From assembly GCA_963969595.1 (NCBI GenBank), contig OZ018408.1, forward strand, positions 12,273,823-12,337,822: a stretch of DNA of 64,000 nt, read 5' to 3'. The stretch comes from Neckera pumila. Taxonomy: Eukaryota > Streptophyta > Bryopsida > Hypnales > Neckeraceae. Position numbers and translations under genes: made by a program. Below, one piece after another: positions 24,636-37,400 of this stretch (position 1 is its first letter; the number at the start of each line of letters is the position of its first letter). The notes under the pieces were generated by a model, which did no database searches, was not told the DNA's origin, and saw only the letters and a list, made by a program, of their open reading frames with translations.

Positions 24636-26679
24636 CACTATAAAAAACCTATATTTTCTGTGATTGTTGATTTTTGACACGCTGACATTCAATGCGGTGT
24701 TTTTGGGTGTCTAAGGAGATGTCATTTTTTTTGCGTCAAAGTTGACATGCAAAAAACATCAAAAATCTTTGTATAACATGGCTTGATGTCCTCATGTTTT
24801 AAGTGGACATCAAAGAGGACATGGGTCAACGGGCCCTTAAAATTCTGCCATTTGGCTACCACGTAAGCGCCATGTCAGCAATGGAGGCTACATGTGCATT
24901 TTTTCATGCAGCCCATTGGTGACATGGCAGATGACGTATCCGCAAGAAAAGTAACGTGGCATCCACCAAGGATAATGTGGTAGGCCTAGTTAGCATAGTT
25001 TTACGTCGTCCAGATGCTTTTTGAGACATTTTTTGGATGTCAAATTAAACGTCCATATGTTTTTCGAGACGTCAACTTAGACATCCAGATGTTTTTTGCG
25101 ATGTCAAATTAAACGTCCAAATGTTTTGCAATGTCATCTTAGATGTCTACACACTAAACAAAAACACCTCTTAAAATGTCCAGTATGATTCAAATGAACA
25201 AAATCATGTCACCTCTGATGTTCATATGATGCAATGCACTATTTAATATGATGTTAATATAGACAGTGACACATGTCATACACAATACACATATGCATTT
25301 TATAACATCCAATATAGCATATGATACACAACATCCCATACATAGTATAACAGACACTATACACAATACACAATACACTGTATATAATACGCCATACATA
25401 ATACACTATATTTGGCAAATACATCATATGGCTTTCAAAACCATTTATTATGATGTAAATAGAAAAAATAAGGCAAGCCCTTTATACAAGTGGGGTACCA
25501 AGAGGTAAGACAAACCATATAAGATATATAAAACGTATAAACTGTATTACAAATAGAAGTTGCATGGAGATGTCATGGAGGACATGCAAGATGTCCCAAT
25601 AGACATGTTGATGCTGTTCACAACACTGGTGCAAAGACTTCTGTACTCATGAATTTATGTGCAATATGATGACAGCCTTTGTTCACTACTATAAAGGGCT
25701 ACATAAATGCAAAATATGCATGCTCATATTCTTGCAGACATTGCTAAAGGTAATATCTAATTCCAATGGATATATGTGAATATATTTGCGAACGTTAACA
25801 CTGATGTCCGTGACTCCAATGTAGAGTAGGGCACGTCTCCGACGAAGAGCAAGCGCAAATAGAAGACATTCAAATGTTGAAGATGGCATTGTCATCTCCA
25901 TTGACGTCTGTATAAACATGTGGATATCAACTTGGATGTTTACAAAGACAATGCCTGACGTGCATCAAAGCACTCCAACATGATATGCTGTCCTGTAGAA
26001 CGTAAGGAATTACACACTGTACAACATGCGTTAGAACGTCCCAATCACAAGAAGCTCCTGACAATGTTGCCAACAGTAATGTCTGCAAAAGCATCTGTAC
26101 ATTCCAAATGATGTCTAGAAGAACATCCATGAATGTGATGCAGTCGGACCCCCTATGCTGACGTGTCATGCCACGTCAGCTTTCTGGTGTCCACGTCACT
26201 AAATTTCCATGCACTTGACACATCAGGTGCCACATTAGCTTTTTTGGTGTCCACATCACTGAATTTCTACGTCACTTGAAACAACAGGTGCAACATTAGC
26301 TTTTTTTTTCCTACCCGCCTGCCTTTCCTTTTTTTTTTTCCATCTAGGGCAATTATTTTATCCCAGACTACAATAATTTCCATTGACTTATCTGGAGTTA
26401 AAATATACAGAGATGTTGACGTGGTCATGACTATTTTCTTGGATGATTTTTAAAATACAAATATGTCTGCAGCAATGTCTTCAAAAACATGGCTGTTCTC
26501 AGTAGCATCCAACTGTTGTGACGGTAATTTTCTTCTGTTTTTCACAACATCCACGGAAATTTACAATTTTGCGGCTTTTTTCCATTAGACATCTCAACAT
26601 TTTCTTGGACGCATCATACCAGCTTGGACATGCAACATTTTTGGTTAGACATCAGAAAAAACACGGGTTTCTTATAGTG
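24636..26679. mobile_element. Non-autonomous CACTA element, 2044 bp, inserted in the hAT pseudogene
   Basis: The left end is CACTATAAAAAACC and the right end GGGTTTCTTATAGTG; continued inward, both reach TTTTCTG/CAGAAAA. The 3-bp target duplication is ATG (24633-24635 and 26680-26682). Subterminal regions are packed with GATGTC/GACATC/GACGTCC motifs, typical of CACTA elements. No transposase frame is present; inner sequence includes AT-rich CATAC-ACAATACAC repeats near 25270-25410. Joining the flanks across one ATG puts the hAT reading frame back in register. Confidence 0.9.
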
Positions 26680-28104
26680 ATGGGCGCCATTCTGCTTAGG
26701 AGCAAGTTGTGCAAGTCACCCCATCAATTTGGTTATTGAAACTCTATGTAACTACCTGCTGGTCTCTAGGTTAGAGGCCTTGTGCTAGTCTCTATACTCC
26801 TATTTCTGTTGCAGCCACAATCGCCACACGGAGTTACAAAAGTTGGATGATCTTCTTAAGACATAGGGGAACAAGATGGTGCGGAACGTCGAGACAAGGT
26901 GGATCTTGATGCGTTGCCTGGCGTAGTGGATTATGTTGGAGTATAAGACTTTGCTAGTAAAGATGGTCCTTGACATGGAGGCCAAAGCCAATGCTACAAC
27001 GGCCACAAACTTTGGTTACCTGGCCAATGTTGAGATTTTATTAACTCTTGCATGTTTTATCTCCTTGCTAAATGCCGTGCACTACAAGAGGCAACCCATT
27101 TTCAATCACTTAAGGAATTACGCATATCTACGGGGCGGATTTCTTTAGTGGGGAAATTTTTCTAGGTGTAAAAATAGAGTTTGGAAAGTTTCCATAATTT
27201 TTCAGATTTTTATTTCTCAAAACGCATTTACTATTAATTTTTTTGATGAAGATTTTGTTCTATCCATTCTGGACATAGAGACTTTCCTATTTCCAACCAA
27301 GGGCTGGTTGCAAAATCCACCAAGGGTTGGTTGCAATATTGAGATTCTAGAAGGCAATCCTAATGTGCCACAACTGCTTTGGGAATCATGCCATAATTAA
27401 TTACTGGTCATCTCCTCCTTCACGGAAAGAGAACATCATACATAGCCACAATGGGGCATTGATCAGGAATGGGTTGTCTCCCCTACTTCATCAAACTCTC
27501 TCAGTCTTGTGATGTATTCATTTGTGACTTCCTCTAGTCTATAAAGGTTTGTCAAGCAGACTTGGCAAGGATGTTTGTTGATGACGCTACGGCATTCACA
27601 ACGCCAGAGTTTAGCGGGTATTAGGAGCTCATTTCCCTCTCTTGCTCCGACCTGCTTTTAGAGTGGAGGGAGATGCATGAGGAGCCCAACACTTTGTACT
27701 TGTTCTTCAACTTTGGAATCATGACCGTATTTCTCCATTGCCATTGCAAGCAGATGGGAAATCAAAAATTTGTAACGGAGGACTTTTTAGGCACCCAGTC
27801 AAACATACAACAACAGTTTGCGGGTATGTCCCTTTAGCCTAGCATTTTCTTTCTTTGCCTTTCATTTGGTCATCTTGCATTCTTTCATCATTGTTACATT
27901 TTTTTGGTCGTTTCAGTTTGTGGAATTGCGCAGCTATAGACATTGGTTGCCTTTTCTTTCTTAGCATTTTTTTTCCATCTTTCTTTTTGTTTTCTGTTAT
28001 TAATTTTTTTTAGTTTATTTAGGTGTCTGATTCGCTTAGGCTGCTTAGCTTGGTTGATGTCCTTGAGGTGGCTTCTTTTCTTATGGCACTCAATATTCTA
28101 ATTA

Positions 28105-28410
28105 CCGATTTTTTGAAGGTAAGTTGCCAATTACATATTTCATAAAGGTCTTCTGTGAAGGTAACCTGCTGTTTCTTGAAGGTAAGCTGGTGTTTTGTGA
28201 GGTAAGCTATTGTTTTCTTGAAGTTGAACTGCTGTTTGATTGAAGGTAAATGAAGTTGTGGTATTGGTGAAGGTTTAGGTCCCCATTTGGTGAAGGTAAG
28301 TTGCTTACTGTTAAGTGCCAATTTGGTGATGGTAAGTTGTTTTGGGTGCCGATTTCGTAGAGGTACAATGCTGATTTGGTGAAAATAACTGCTGATTTGA
28401 ATAAAGTATG
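28105..28410 (+). repeat. Minisatellite of GAAGGTAAG-type units
   Basis: Around ten imperfect units of about 25-35 bp built on TGAAGGTAAGYTGCTG with tails such as ATTTGGTG. Each unit carries a splice-donor-like core, GAAGGTAAG. It lies between two exon-equivalent segments of the hAT pseudogene, so it probably expanded inside an intron of that gene, starting from its donor site. Confidence 0.65.
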
Positions 28411-29090
28411 TTGTTAGGATGCTTAGGGTGGCCACGTACCATAGTGCACTGACTGATGTGTTCTGCTATGGCAGAAATTGCCCAATCCCTTTCGGATGAG
28501 CTCGATAGGCGATTCCCTTAGCAAGAGTTGCTAGACGCGTTTGGGATCATTTATCCGTAGTATTGGAAGCAGGCAAGTGCGGAAGAGAGCTTCACCACTT
28601 AGCAATTCTCAAAAAAATTTACTCTCATTCTAAAGCGGTGCATGCAGGGAAGGCAGTGCAAGAAGGAAGAATCAATTTTATAGCACCTGAAATGCTGTTT
28701 GGTTTTAAACTTGACAATCAACAGGGATTGTTCAAGATGACTATGAGAGCTAACTGTGATGCAGCATGTGCCTCATCTTCCAAGGTGAATCCAATGATCT
28801 TGCTCTGACGGGATCTATCTTAGTCACGGCACTTAATCAAGCTCATTTTTGAATACTTCAAACTAGCAGAGATTGGCTACTATCTTGTGCTGGGTTTGAT
28901 GGAGGATGAGCGTTGTTTTTCCACACTCAAATTCCTAAAGTCCTTCTAAAGGAACCGCCTAGGCAAGCACTTGCCATTGGTGGTGCGGATGTTCAGACAA
29001 AAGTATTACAACTTGGAGAATTTTCCATATAAGGAGGCCATTGAGTTGTGGAAAAATGCAGTGAAACACGAGCGGCATGGGAATGTATGA

Positions 29091-29535
29091 TCTTCTGTTG
29101 TTTTAAGAATATCTTCCTTATCATTTTCTCTTACCTTAACGTTGAAGTTCAAATCATTTTCTATGTTGCAATCATTTTGTTGGTCTAAATCATTTGGTGT
29201 TACCTTGACATTGAACCTTATAGTGCTTGGATGTAGCTGGATCGGCACACTTCAGCAAGGAAGGTGTGCTGAATTAAGAGGAGTGTGGAAGCTTGAGCTT
29301 CGAGGAGGCTACTACAACATTGAACTTGTTCACTCTAACTCTTACATCTAATATTGTTTGTTGTTTTGTCGTGTGTGTGTGTAGATCATTGACATTGCAA
29401 TAGAGCAGACTTGTTCTTGGAGCATGGAGGGTTCAAATCCCTTGTCAATGTTTTCATTTAAATTTGAAATGTCAAGGGATTTTGTATGTGCAGATTTGCC
29501 TTCTTTCTTGCTTGTATCACTTGTGCTTTATGTGA
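29091..29535. other. Intergenic sequence after the hAT pseudogene
   Basis: Non-coding; small frames at 29.0-29.6 kb show no family. A short GT microsatellite lies around 29370-29381. Confidence 0.4.
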
Positions 29536-29636
29536 ATTATTTGACAAAAAACATGGGTTTGTTACATTGGATGTCCACTAAAATCCGTCAAGAAAAATCA
29601 AGGCTTGTCATCTAAAACGCGGATTTCTTATTGTGA
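29536..29636. mobile_element. CACTA-type terminal remnants
   Basis: The block 29566-29636 (CTAAAATCCGTCAAGAAAAA through CGGATTTCTTATTGTG) matches the right end of the MITE at 268-484. A second partial end, TTGACAAAAAACATGGGTTT, sits just before it at about 29540. No matching left end was found, so these are solo or rearranged termini. Confidence 0.6.
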
Positions 29637-30592
29637 AACTCTCAAAGCAATTTGCAATTTTAGCCAATAAGAGAGTTGGGAATTAGCCCGCATAAACACT
29701 TCATTAGCACACTTGTCGCAAGTTGTGCTCTACAAGACCAAAATTTTTTTATGAATAATTCTACCCTTTTTCAAGAATTTATCAAGTGCTTTCTACAATA
29801 ATATATGATAATTTGCGGAAATAGCCCCATGTAAGACACGGTTATAGCACACCTGGGAATTACCATAAATGTATTCTGGGAATGTTTGTAGTGAGGGCAT
29901 GGCCACATCAAAGTTAATCCCTAAATGACGTACCCATGACCATTGATTTCAAACCTCACTGTCCATTACTCAATTTGCTACCATTTTGCAACTAGATATG
30001 TATGAAAAATTTTATATTTATTTTTTAGAGACGCAAGTACATATCTTCTTTACTTCAGAAAAATTTAGATTTTTTGGTGGAAAACTAAATTTTTAAAGAA
30101 TTTTTGAAGAAAAAGTGAAGAAAAATCATATTAAATAGAGAGATATTTCAAAAAATCTGAAAATTTCACTGTAAGTGTATATCACAATGACAAACATCAT
30201 GGTATAAATTCAATTTCCGTATCATTCTATAATTAGAAAATAATAGGCATTGAAAATACACCCAGTGTTCAAATTGCAATAAACTATGCAATATTAGGAA
30301 TTTTTCAAAACTCAAATTGGAGTAGAAACTAGAGTAGATGACCTTCATTTTATTAGTTTGACTCAAATTCAAAAAATATCATTTTTGTGAGAATTTTTGA
30401 ATTAAAGCAAGGAGCAACAACTTTCCAAAATACTCTAAAATAGCATATTTTGTGATCCGTTTTGTTTAATAGCTTCTCATTTTTGTGAAGACAAAAATTG
30501 GAAAGAGTACAAATTCAATTGGATACTCTTGATAATCCAATGTGAAAGGTCAACAAGGAAAAGAAAGATGAAAAAATGCTTTTGAACTATTA
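29637..30592. other. AT-rich intergenic sequence
   Basis: No gene, and no clear repeat structure beyond A/T runs. Confidence 0.5.
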
Positions 30593-31105
30593 TGCACAAA
30601 ATAGTGAAATTAGATTGCCTTACCTGAGATAAATGACCTCATGGATTAATGCTTGTTCCACATGGAGGTGGATGACACTGTTTGAACCAAGCCTTGAACT
30701 GGTGCACAAATCTATACCATACACACGGCTCTGAATTGAATGCGTCATTGTACACAAAGGAGTGAATATTTCTATAGTGAGGATTGTCGAGAAATTAATG
30801 TGGAGCAACCTAGGGCTTTTTTTTTTGGCTTTTTGGTGCTAGACTGTACCAAAAAAAAAAATTTGGCTAAAAAAGGTTATAAAATATGCCAAAAAAATTG
30901 GATGAAATCGCCAGACAACTTTGAAATTAAAAAAATTATTAGCTGAAATCGCCTAATTGTTGATGAAAACCATACTATACATCCAATAAGTGAATGAATG
31001 TTCCAATTTGGAGCACCATTGTAACATTTTATATTGCCACTATGGCACTTCTTCAAAAATAAAAAAAAAAAGCCCCGGAGCAACCTAATATCACTATTTT
31101 GTGTA
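30593..31105. mobile_element. MITE (second copy of the 11913-12173 family) carrying a nested insertion
   Basis: Left end GCACAAAATAGTGAAATTA, right end ATCACTATTTTGTGTA. The interior matches 11913-12173 (GAACCAAGCCTTGAA, TGGTGCACAAATCTA, GATTGTCGAGAAATTA). The copy is interrupted after GGAGCAACCTA by a 264-bp element, after which GGAGCAACCTA is repeated and the MITE resumes. It ends about 350 bp before the RING-protein start codon, so it is in that gene's upstream region. Confidence 0.82.
30813..31076. mobile_element. Nested MITE, 264 bp, 11-bp direct repeats
   Basis: It starts GGGCTTTTTTTTTT and ends AAAAAAAAAAAGCCCC, flanked by GGAGCAACCTA at 30802-30812 and 31077-31087. The intact sister MITE (12155 region) shows the single-copy pre-insertion site. 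A duplication of 9-11 bp fits Mutator-like elements. Yet the blocks TTTTTTGGC and TTTGGTGCTA are shared with the right end of the hAT element at 19.5 kb, so a hAT-derived origin is a real alternative. Confidence 0.8.
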
Positions 31106-31459
31106 GCTCTAAGAGTATTGTCATCGGAACGCCACGGAATGGCGTCCGCGGCGCTCCAGGGTTAATGAAGCTGTTGACTATGGTGCAAAGGCACAAGCAG
31201 CGGCAAGAAGTGCGCCGTACAAACGCGGCTATGGCGGCTCTGACCATGAACATGAACAACGCCGAAGGCTGTTCGCAGCATCCTGGTTTCTCCGCTTTCC
31301 TCTCTCTTCAAATCCATCATACGCATACACATCACAGGCTGATTGCGGTCACTTTCATGTAACTGTGGAGTTTACTTTCGTTGTGATTTCTGTAGTTTAG
31401 AGGATCCCATTGTGGTACCTGCGAGACATTTGAAGTAGGGGATCTGTGTCATCTGTTCG
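31106..31459 (+). promoter_or_regulatory. Upstream/5' leader region of the APD-like RING gene
   Basis: Composition rises sharply to GC-rich around 31115-31280 (CGGAACGCCACGGAATGGCGTCC type sequence with a CGCCAC/GTGGCG-like symmetry). An upstream ATG at 31168 opens a frame of about 65 codons ending at 31362, possibly an upstream ORF. No convincing TATA box was found. Confidence 0.4.
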
Positions 31460-34400
31460 ATGATGGGGCTTCCTAGTGCAGGGTCTTTCGGCGGGTCGGA
31501 TGGGGGGAGTAGTAGTGAATTCAGTAGCGGTGGAAGATTTGATGACAATTCTGATAAATTTCACCACCGTCTCCCTTCCAACTTTAACGGTGTTCCTCTT
31601 TATTACAATAACCAGGGACGGTCATACGGTGGATCTTCAGGCGGCGGTGGCGATTGCAGTAATCCCTGCACCCAAATCGCCTTCTGCATTGCCACATTTG
31701 GTATCTCCTTAATCTCTACGTCTCTTGTTGTATGTTTTCTGTGCGGACTATTAGGGTTGAAACTTCAGCTGAACACATCCGGATAGAATCTAACCCTGGA
31801 GGTGCAATTTTGTTGATGAAGTATTCAAGAAGTGCTGTTTAGTGTGTTTTATTCCAAGGTTTGGTTAATGCTTGTTCTTTCGATTTCATGGTTTTCAAAT
31901 GACCGATTGGATTGATCTTTGAAAAGTATAATTCAGGGAGGGCCAAATTTTATGTCACCAGATTTTGTGAAGAACTTTGCATGTGTTGGTCAAGAAATAA
32001 AGCATAATTGAATGAAAGATAGTTCCTATGTGACTCACCCAAGTGTGTTAAAACATCATGAGGCCCAATTTGGTGCTTTTGGTGTTGAATTATGGCACGG
32101 TTCTAGTATGCCCCCGCGATCCAGACCCGTGGGGGATACTAGGACCGTGCCGAATTATGCTTCTTTCGGGTCTTGCACGATGGAATTGCATTGCGTGACA
32201 TGTTTACTTGTGCACGCTGGAAAATTTCCCGTATCGAAAGCTTATTTCTTCAGAACAGGTTTTTTGATGAATCCCGAATATGAACATCAATGGGAAATCT
32301 TCTTAGAATAATTTCCGATTTGTTATTAAATTGACTTTGGCTTTCAGTTTCGTAAATGCAAATGGTGATTTATGTTACTTGGGTTTGTATCTACTCTTTT
32401 GCTTGCAGGTTTGCTTATAGGATTACTACGGATGGAATTTGGACTCATCCAGTTGCATCAGCCATTAATGTCTTTGAATTATTCACGTCTCATGACCGCC
32501 AAGTCAATCTTCGTGAAGCAAATACAGGTCAACATTTTTCAGTAGTCTTAATTTTAAATGAGAAATTTTGGACGAGCAATTGTGATACTAGACAGGCAGA
32601 AATAACATTCCTTTGAACTTCAGATTACCTTATTTCTCTGATCATATGCTTGGACTGGAGAATACAGTCTGTACCGCTTTTGAATAATGTGTTTCTTGGA
32701 GATCTATGTGAGCGTAGACGTCTATTCTGAACGCATTGTGTGTGATTTTCAGATACAAAACGTGGGATATCCGGGTCCAGTTGTCTACTCATTCTCTGAA
32801 AAGCCTGCTCTAAGTGATTATGTAAACTACAATGAGACTCATGACAACTTTGTGGAGTCAAATAGCCATAGGGTAAGCAATGTCATCCTGTGCTCCCGCT
32901 CGCCTCATCCTCTTTCAAGAAAAAAATATAAAAGCCCAATTAAAAGATTAGCATTGGTAGTATCGAGAAATGCCCTATCCTTGACCATTATTAAATCTTT
33001 TGTTGGATAATTTGATCTCTTTTCAAACATCTGCCATTGTGCTTGTGCTTGATGCCTCAGGAATGGCGTTTCTGGCTTAATCAAGGCTCCACTATTGAGC
33101 TCTCATATGATGTAAAGGGATTATCTCAGGATTATCTCGTGCTTGCTTTTATCCAGGGTATGTAAACGAGCAAGCCTTGTATCATCCACTGATACTTTAA
33201 AACAGTTACAGAAGTCAGGTGCAAGTAGTGCTCGTTATTTAGTCTTGGACGACGCACTCTTGTACTATGTTTTACATTCATTTGTGTTTCAATATATACA
33301 AAGAACTTGTTTGTATAGGTATCATCAACTTTGAGTTTTTTTCTTAACCCCTAAAGGACCATAAGGCCACCCCGAGGCTTTTGCAACTACATTTGTAGAA
33401 AATCCAATATGTTAACTTCACTAACAGTTCATGAACAACAAAGAGACCCTAGATGATTTTTTCTAGTGAATCTGTTGATGCAATTTGATTGTGAAATGAT
33501 GGAGTCTGTGATTTTTGGTGATTTTTGTGGGAATGGAGAAGACGCTCTGGGTTGTCACTTCACATCCTCATATCTTTTTTTCTCCACCTCAAAATGATTT
33601 GAAAAAAATTAGACATCAATATCTTGATGATATGTAACCATGGGAAAAAAAATTGGAGTTTTTGGAGCACTTTTGAACATTCTGATTTCAACATTCCCAT
33701 TTCAGCGTATGTACAAAGCACGGCCTAATCGAACATTTTTCATCAATCTTGTCAACAATGGCATTTTTTTAAAAATTGTGCAATTTTGTCAATCTTTTTT
33801 TCAAAGGAAAATTACATAAGTCTTCTTAGATTTTAGCAGTGACAATCATCAAAATTATTCCACACAAGTGAGGAATTATGCTTGTTACAAGAGCCAGTCA
33901 AGAAAACAAGAGCTATGCTCAAACACCCCGATCCTTTAAGGGTTAATATAAAGTTTCCAATCAGCTGTGGTTTATTTCTTGAATTAATGAACAAATTCGA
34001 AGTGTCTAAATGGAGTAAGCTGATTATTCAATCTTTGCAGGGACGCAGGGCCTGGAAGATTGGACAAGTGCTCCGAACTCTCCATCCAAAGCTGTAAAGT
34101 GGTATCGAATACATGGTAAGTTCTCTCTGTGTATAGTTAGAATCATACTCAATACGTTATCCATCAGAGCTCAGCTTACATGGCACCTCAGGTCCTCTTG
34201 TGATAGTCAGTGGTATCTGTGAACCTTTGATAATACAGCAAATACGTATCCATGCTAATGCATGTTGGCGATTTTATCACACCTGCAGAAGAAGGCTAAA
34301 CTCATGATCTATCAGACAAGCAAACAAGAAACATAACTTTGACCTCTTAAATTCTAGACATTTCATATCTTCTAAGACAAGCATTCAGAATTTTTTTGTG

Positions 34401-37400
34401 TTAGGGTCATTTAATTAGAAGAGTGTTGCTGTGTTGCAGGTAGTGGTGTCAAAGATTTTGTAATTGACCGGGACGGTGATTACTTCGTTGCCTTTGGCAA
34501 TCTTAATACTCAAGACATGGAGGTGTGTGTTTAAATCTGCGTTTCGGCACATTTGATGTTTTCTGCATTTGCAGTCTAGGTTGCAATGTAGAGATCTTTT
34601 GAAGTAGTACTCTATACTGACGTTGAACTGGGAGAATTTTATTGGGTGGATTATACACGCCCGGGGAGAGTGGAGAATGGTGGGGCGGATTGTACAATAT
34701 TTCAACGTGCAATATGATTGAACTTATGGATATCATAACTTTATTCTATTTTGTAGTTATTTCCTTAAGAGTAGGTTATTATGAGCATATGATTTCATCA
34801 ATGAGGTTTTTGAACAGGTGACTTCAGAATTCAACATACATAGCACACTTTACAGCGTCAAAGGTGCAGATAAAAGGATAGTGCTTGCATCCGACGTTAA
34901 AGCAGTCAGCATACCTTTACCTCTCTTTCTTGCCAATACTGTATTGCTGACTACGCCTAGTAAACCACAGGTGCGCTCACTTCTCCCCGGTGCATTTCAG
35001 ACTTGACTATGTATTTGGGCTCTGTGTCTGGGATATTCCTAGAGTGTAATAACCTTCGATTTGTTTCAAAGTGCCTGGGCTAATGACAGATTCTTTTGGG
35101 GCCGCAGGAGGGTGCTGATGTTTGGGAGGTAGCAGTTTTCTATTCTACACGCTGGACCACCTATTTCATAATCTGGGGTATTGAACCTCCTCATGACGAC
35201 TCTGCATTTAGACTTCCTAATTTGAACTAAACTAGTCCTAGCCTTTGAACCTTATTGACTTCGAATGTGCCCAAATATCCATGGTCAAAAGTGACTGCAT
35301 TCATATCAAAAGTAGTTGAAATGAATCATTTAGGAAGCTTCAAGGAATGTAGAAAAATATAGCAACAGAAAGTAGAACTCGTACTCTAATGACTTAAAAG
35401 TTTCTAGAATCGGCTATTCGCTTTCAAAGTTTATTTTCTCTATTTAGCTTGGGCACTCAGGGGTTGAACGATTTCATGTGATCATCTGTACAGACTATGT
35501 GATAGAAGTGGATAGGTGACGTAATCTTTTTGAATCTCATTGATTGAACAGGTTCTTTTGTAATGATAGACTGTCTTTCTCATATGCCTCTCCAATGCCT
35601 GCTGCAGGTGCAATATATGCGGTGGTAATTGTGATATTTGGTGTAGAAACAGGATGCATAGAGGAAACATTGTGTAGAAACAGCATACGCATTTGGCGAA
35701 GAAGTCGGGAGGAACTCCATTTATTGGCTCCACAAGCAGTGCGCAGTGATGCAACAAGAAACTCTTCAAGTGTTGCAATCTCTACTCCATCAGGAGAGAG
35801 GGGTGAACATGGAGGACGTTCTCGCGATGACCAGAATCTCTGCACCATTTGTTCGGACGCACGCAAGAATTGCTTCTTTCATCCTTGTGGTCATCGATGC
35901 ACTTGCTACGGTTGTGGCCAAAGGTCAGTTTTTCTTTCTGGATCACTTTGTTTTTGTGTCCAAACAAGCAGCTATGTAATGAGAATCTCTGTCCCTGTTG
36001 CACTGGCTTGTTTGTCGAGTAGTCTTACTCTAACTTTGTTACATGTATCTTTTGTCAATGCAAAGCCTTCTCTCCTTTGGTCCATAGGTGACATTCTTAG
36101 AAAGAAATTGATTAGTCTCAAGTATCAATCTTAATTTTTAATCCAAAATCTTAACCCCTATGTGCCTAAATGAAGTTTAAAATAATTACTCAAGAAGTTT
36201 CAAGGAAATTATCAAAATGTGTCAATAGAACAAAGAAATCATATCCAACAATTATTAACAAAAGGAGTACATTGTAAAAGTTACTACAACCATCTACTAC
36301 GCAGATTTATTCTGTTGGTGAGGGTGCAAAATTAGTGTCATTATAGGGTTTTTTTTTTAATATTAGGAAAAATTAGTTATCTTTCAATTTGCACTAATAG
36401 GATAAATCAGTGTAGCTTCCAAAGTGGACTTTTGTATTTTTAGCGTGAGCACGTAGGGTTGAACCACAAGACCAATTTTTTGAGGTTGTGATTTCTTTGT
36501 CATCTGAGGCGAAAATTAGTGACGTTGTCTTATCAGTGTCAAGTTTTTCGGTTGTGTAGAGACCTTATGCTGTTCCAGGTACTCAATTTAAAAGATTCAG
36601 ATTTTGCAGTCATGTCCATTTATATCTTATATTTTATGTCACTTTATGAAGGTTAGGATTTGTGGATGGAACAGGTCACCCCTTGTTACCTGCGCTCAGG
36701 GCACAATTTAGATAATCTTGATGTCAATATGAGTTTTACAGATTTTTTGAAGCAAAAGTAGTACTGTAGTGACCTTCTGTCTAGCCCACCCCTTAACCAT
36801 GGGTTTGCTGGTTAACCCGAGTTCAAGCACTTTTTACGCATTTTTGCATGCTTTTGGTTCCAATTAGCTTAACATAAATCATGCAATCAAACTCAAATTA
36901 GCTCCAATTCAGAGCAGCTTTGCCCAATTTTCTCTCCCAATTTAATTTAACTGAATGATACCCTATGTCCCACTTCCTGATTAACTCAACTCTTTGTAGA
37001 TTTGTGGACCAAAAAGTCCATTCTTCACTTGGACCTTTTCCAAAGAATTAATTTCTCCACCAAATTTAAAACTACTTACATATTTATGAAAGCTCAAAAA
37101 GGGGGACAAAATTTATTAAAATTTGACCTGTATGCAATTGCTCTACCATTCCTTTAACCCCTAATGCGCAAGGCATCAAATTTTGGTGTCAACAATTAAT
37201 ACTTTGTAGTTAAATAAAACCTAACCAATTTGCTATTTTTAGTAGTTTATATTTTTGAAAAATTATTTTTGAAGTCTAGTTTTAGCATCAAAAATCAATT
37301 TTGAAAATGACTAATTATGATTTTTCTATTCTAGATTTTGTGCAAGGGTGTCCATTGCAATCTTGCGGTTCCGTAGTGTTGAAGGTTCTTGGAAATAAGC

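Larger units (their letters stand above)
24020..29090 (+). pseudogene. Second hAT transposase copy, decayed and interrupted
   Basis: This is a paralogue of the transposase at 15366-18773, in the opposite orientation. Matching segments in order are: AVQFSTLFQVLHLDRPM with KHWSKTSGWEMSEDL and SISTDEVTTINNT (24130-24400); FRADGVSTF and GVSTQIRER (24560-24630); after the CACTA insertion, CASHPINL (26695 on) and NVETRWILMRCL (26888 on); an EYKTLLVKMV exon near 26937-27075; a segment at 27540-27840; and the C-terminal dimerisation part with EDERCFSTLKFLK (28905 on) and ENFPYKEA. Stops and small shifts occur (for example TAG in the 24426 and 28470-28560 parts). The N-terminal zinc-finger region is missing or unrecognisable. 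Confidence 0.8.

Noticed and set aside
25190..25508. Frames on both strands inside the CACTA element
   Set aside because: They derive from CATAC/ACAATAC simple-sequence repeats; no transposase motif.
29387..29450. tRNA-like fold: CATTGAC/GTCAATG ends with an AGGG-TTCAAAT-CCCT arm
   Set aside because: Only 64 nt, too short for complete D and anticodon arms; the GGTTCAAATCC match may be chance or a SINE B-box relic.
32012..32311. 99-codon frame in APD-like intron 1
   Set aside because: It spans the inserted hairpin and its direct repeats; no family, and not needed for an in-phase gene model.
35537..36003. Other-frame and antisense frames over the RING exon
   Set aside because: The RING ligands are read only in the plus frame used for exon 9.
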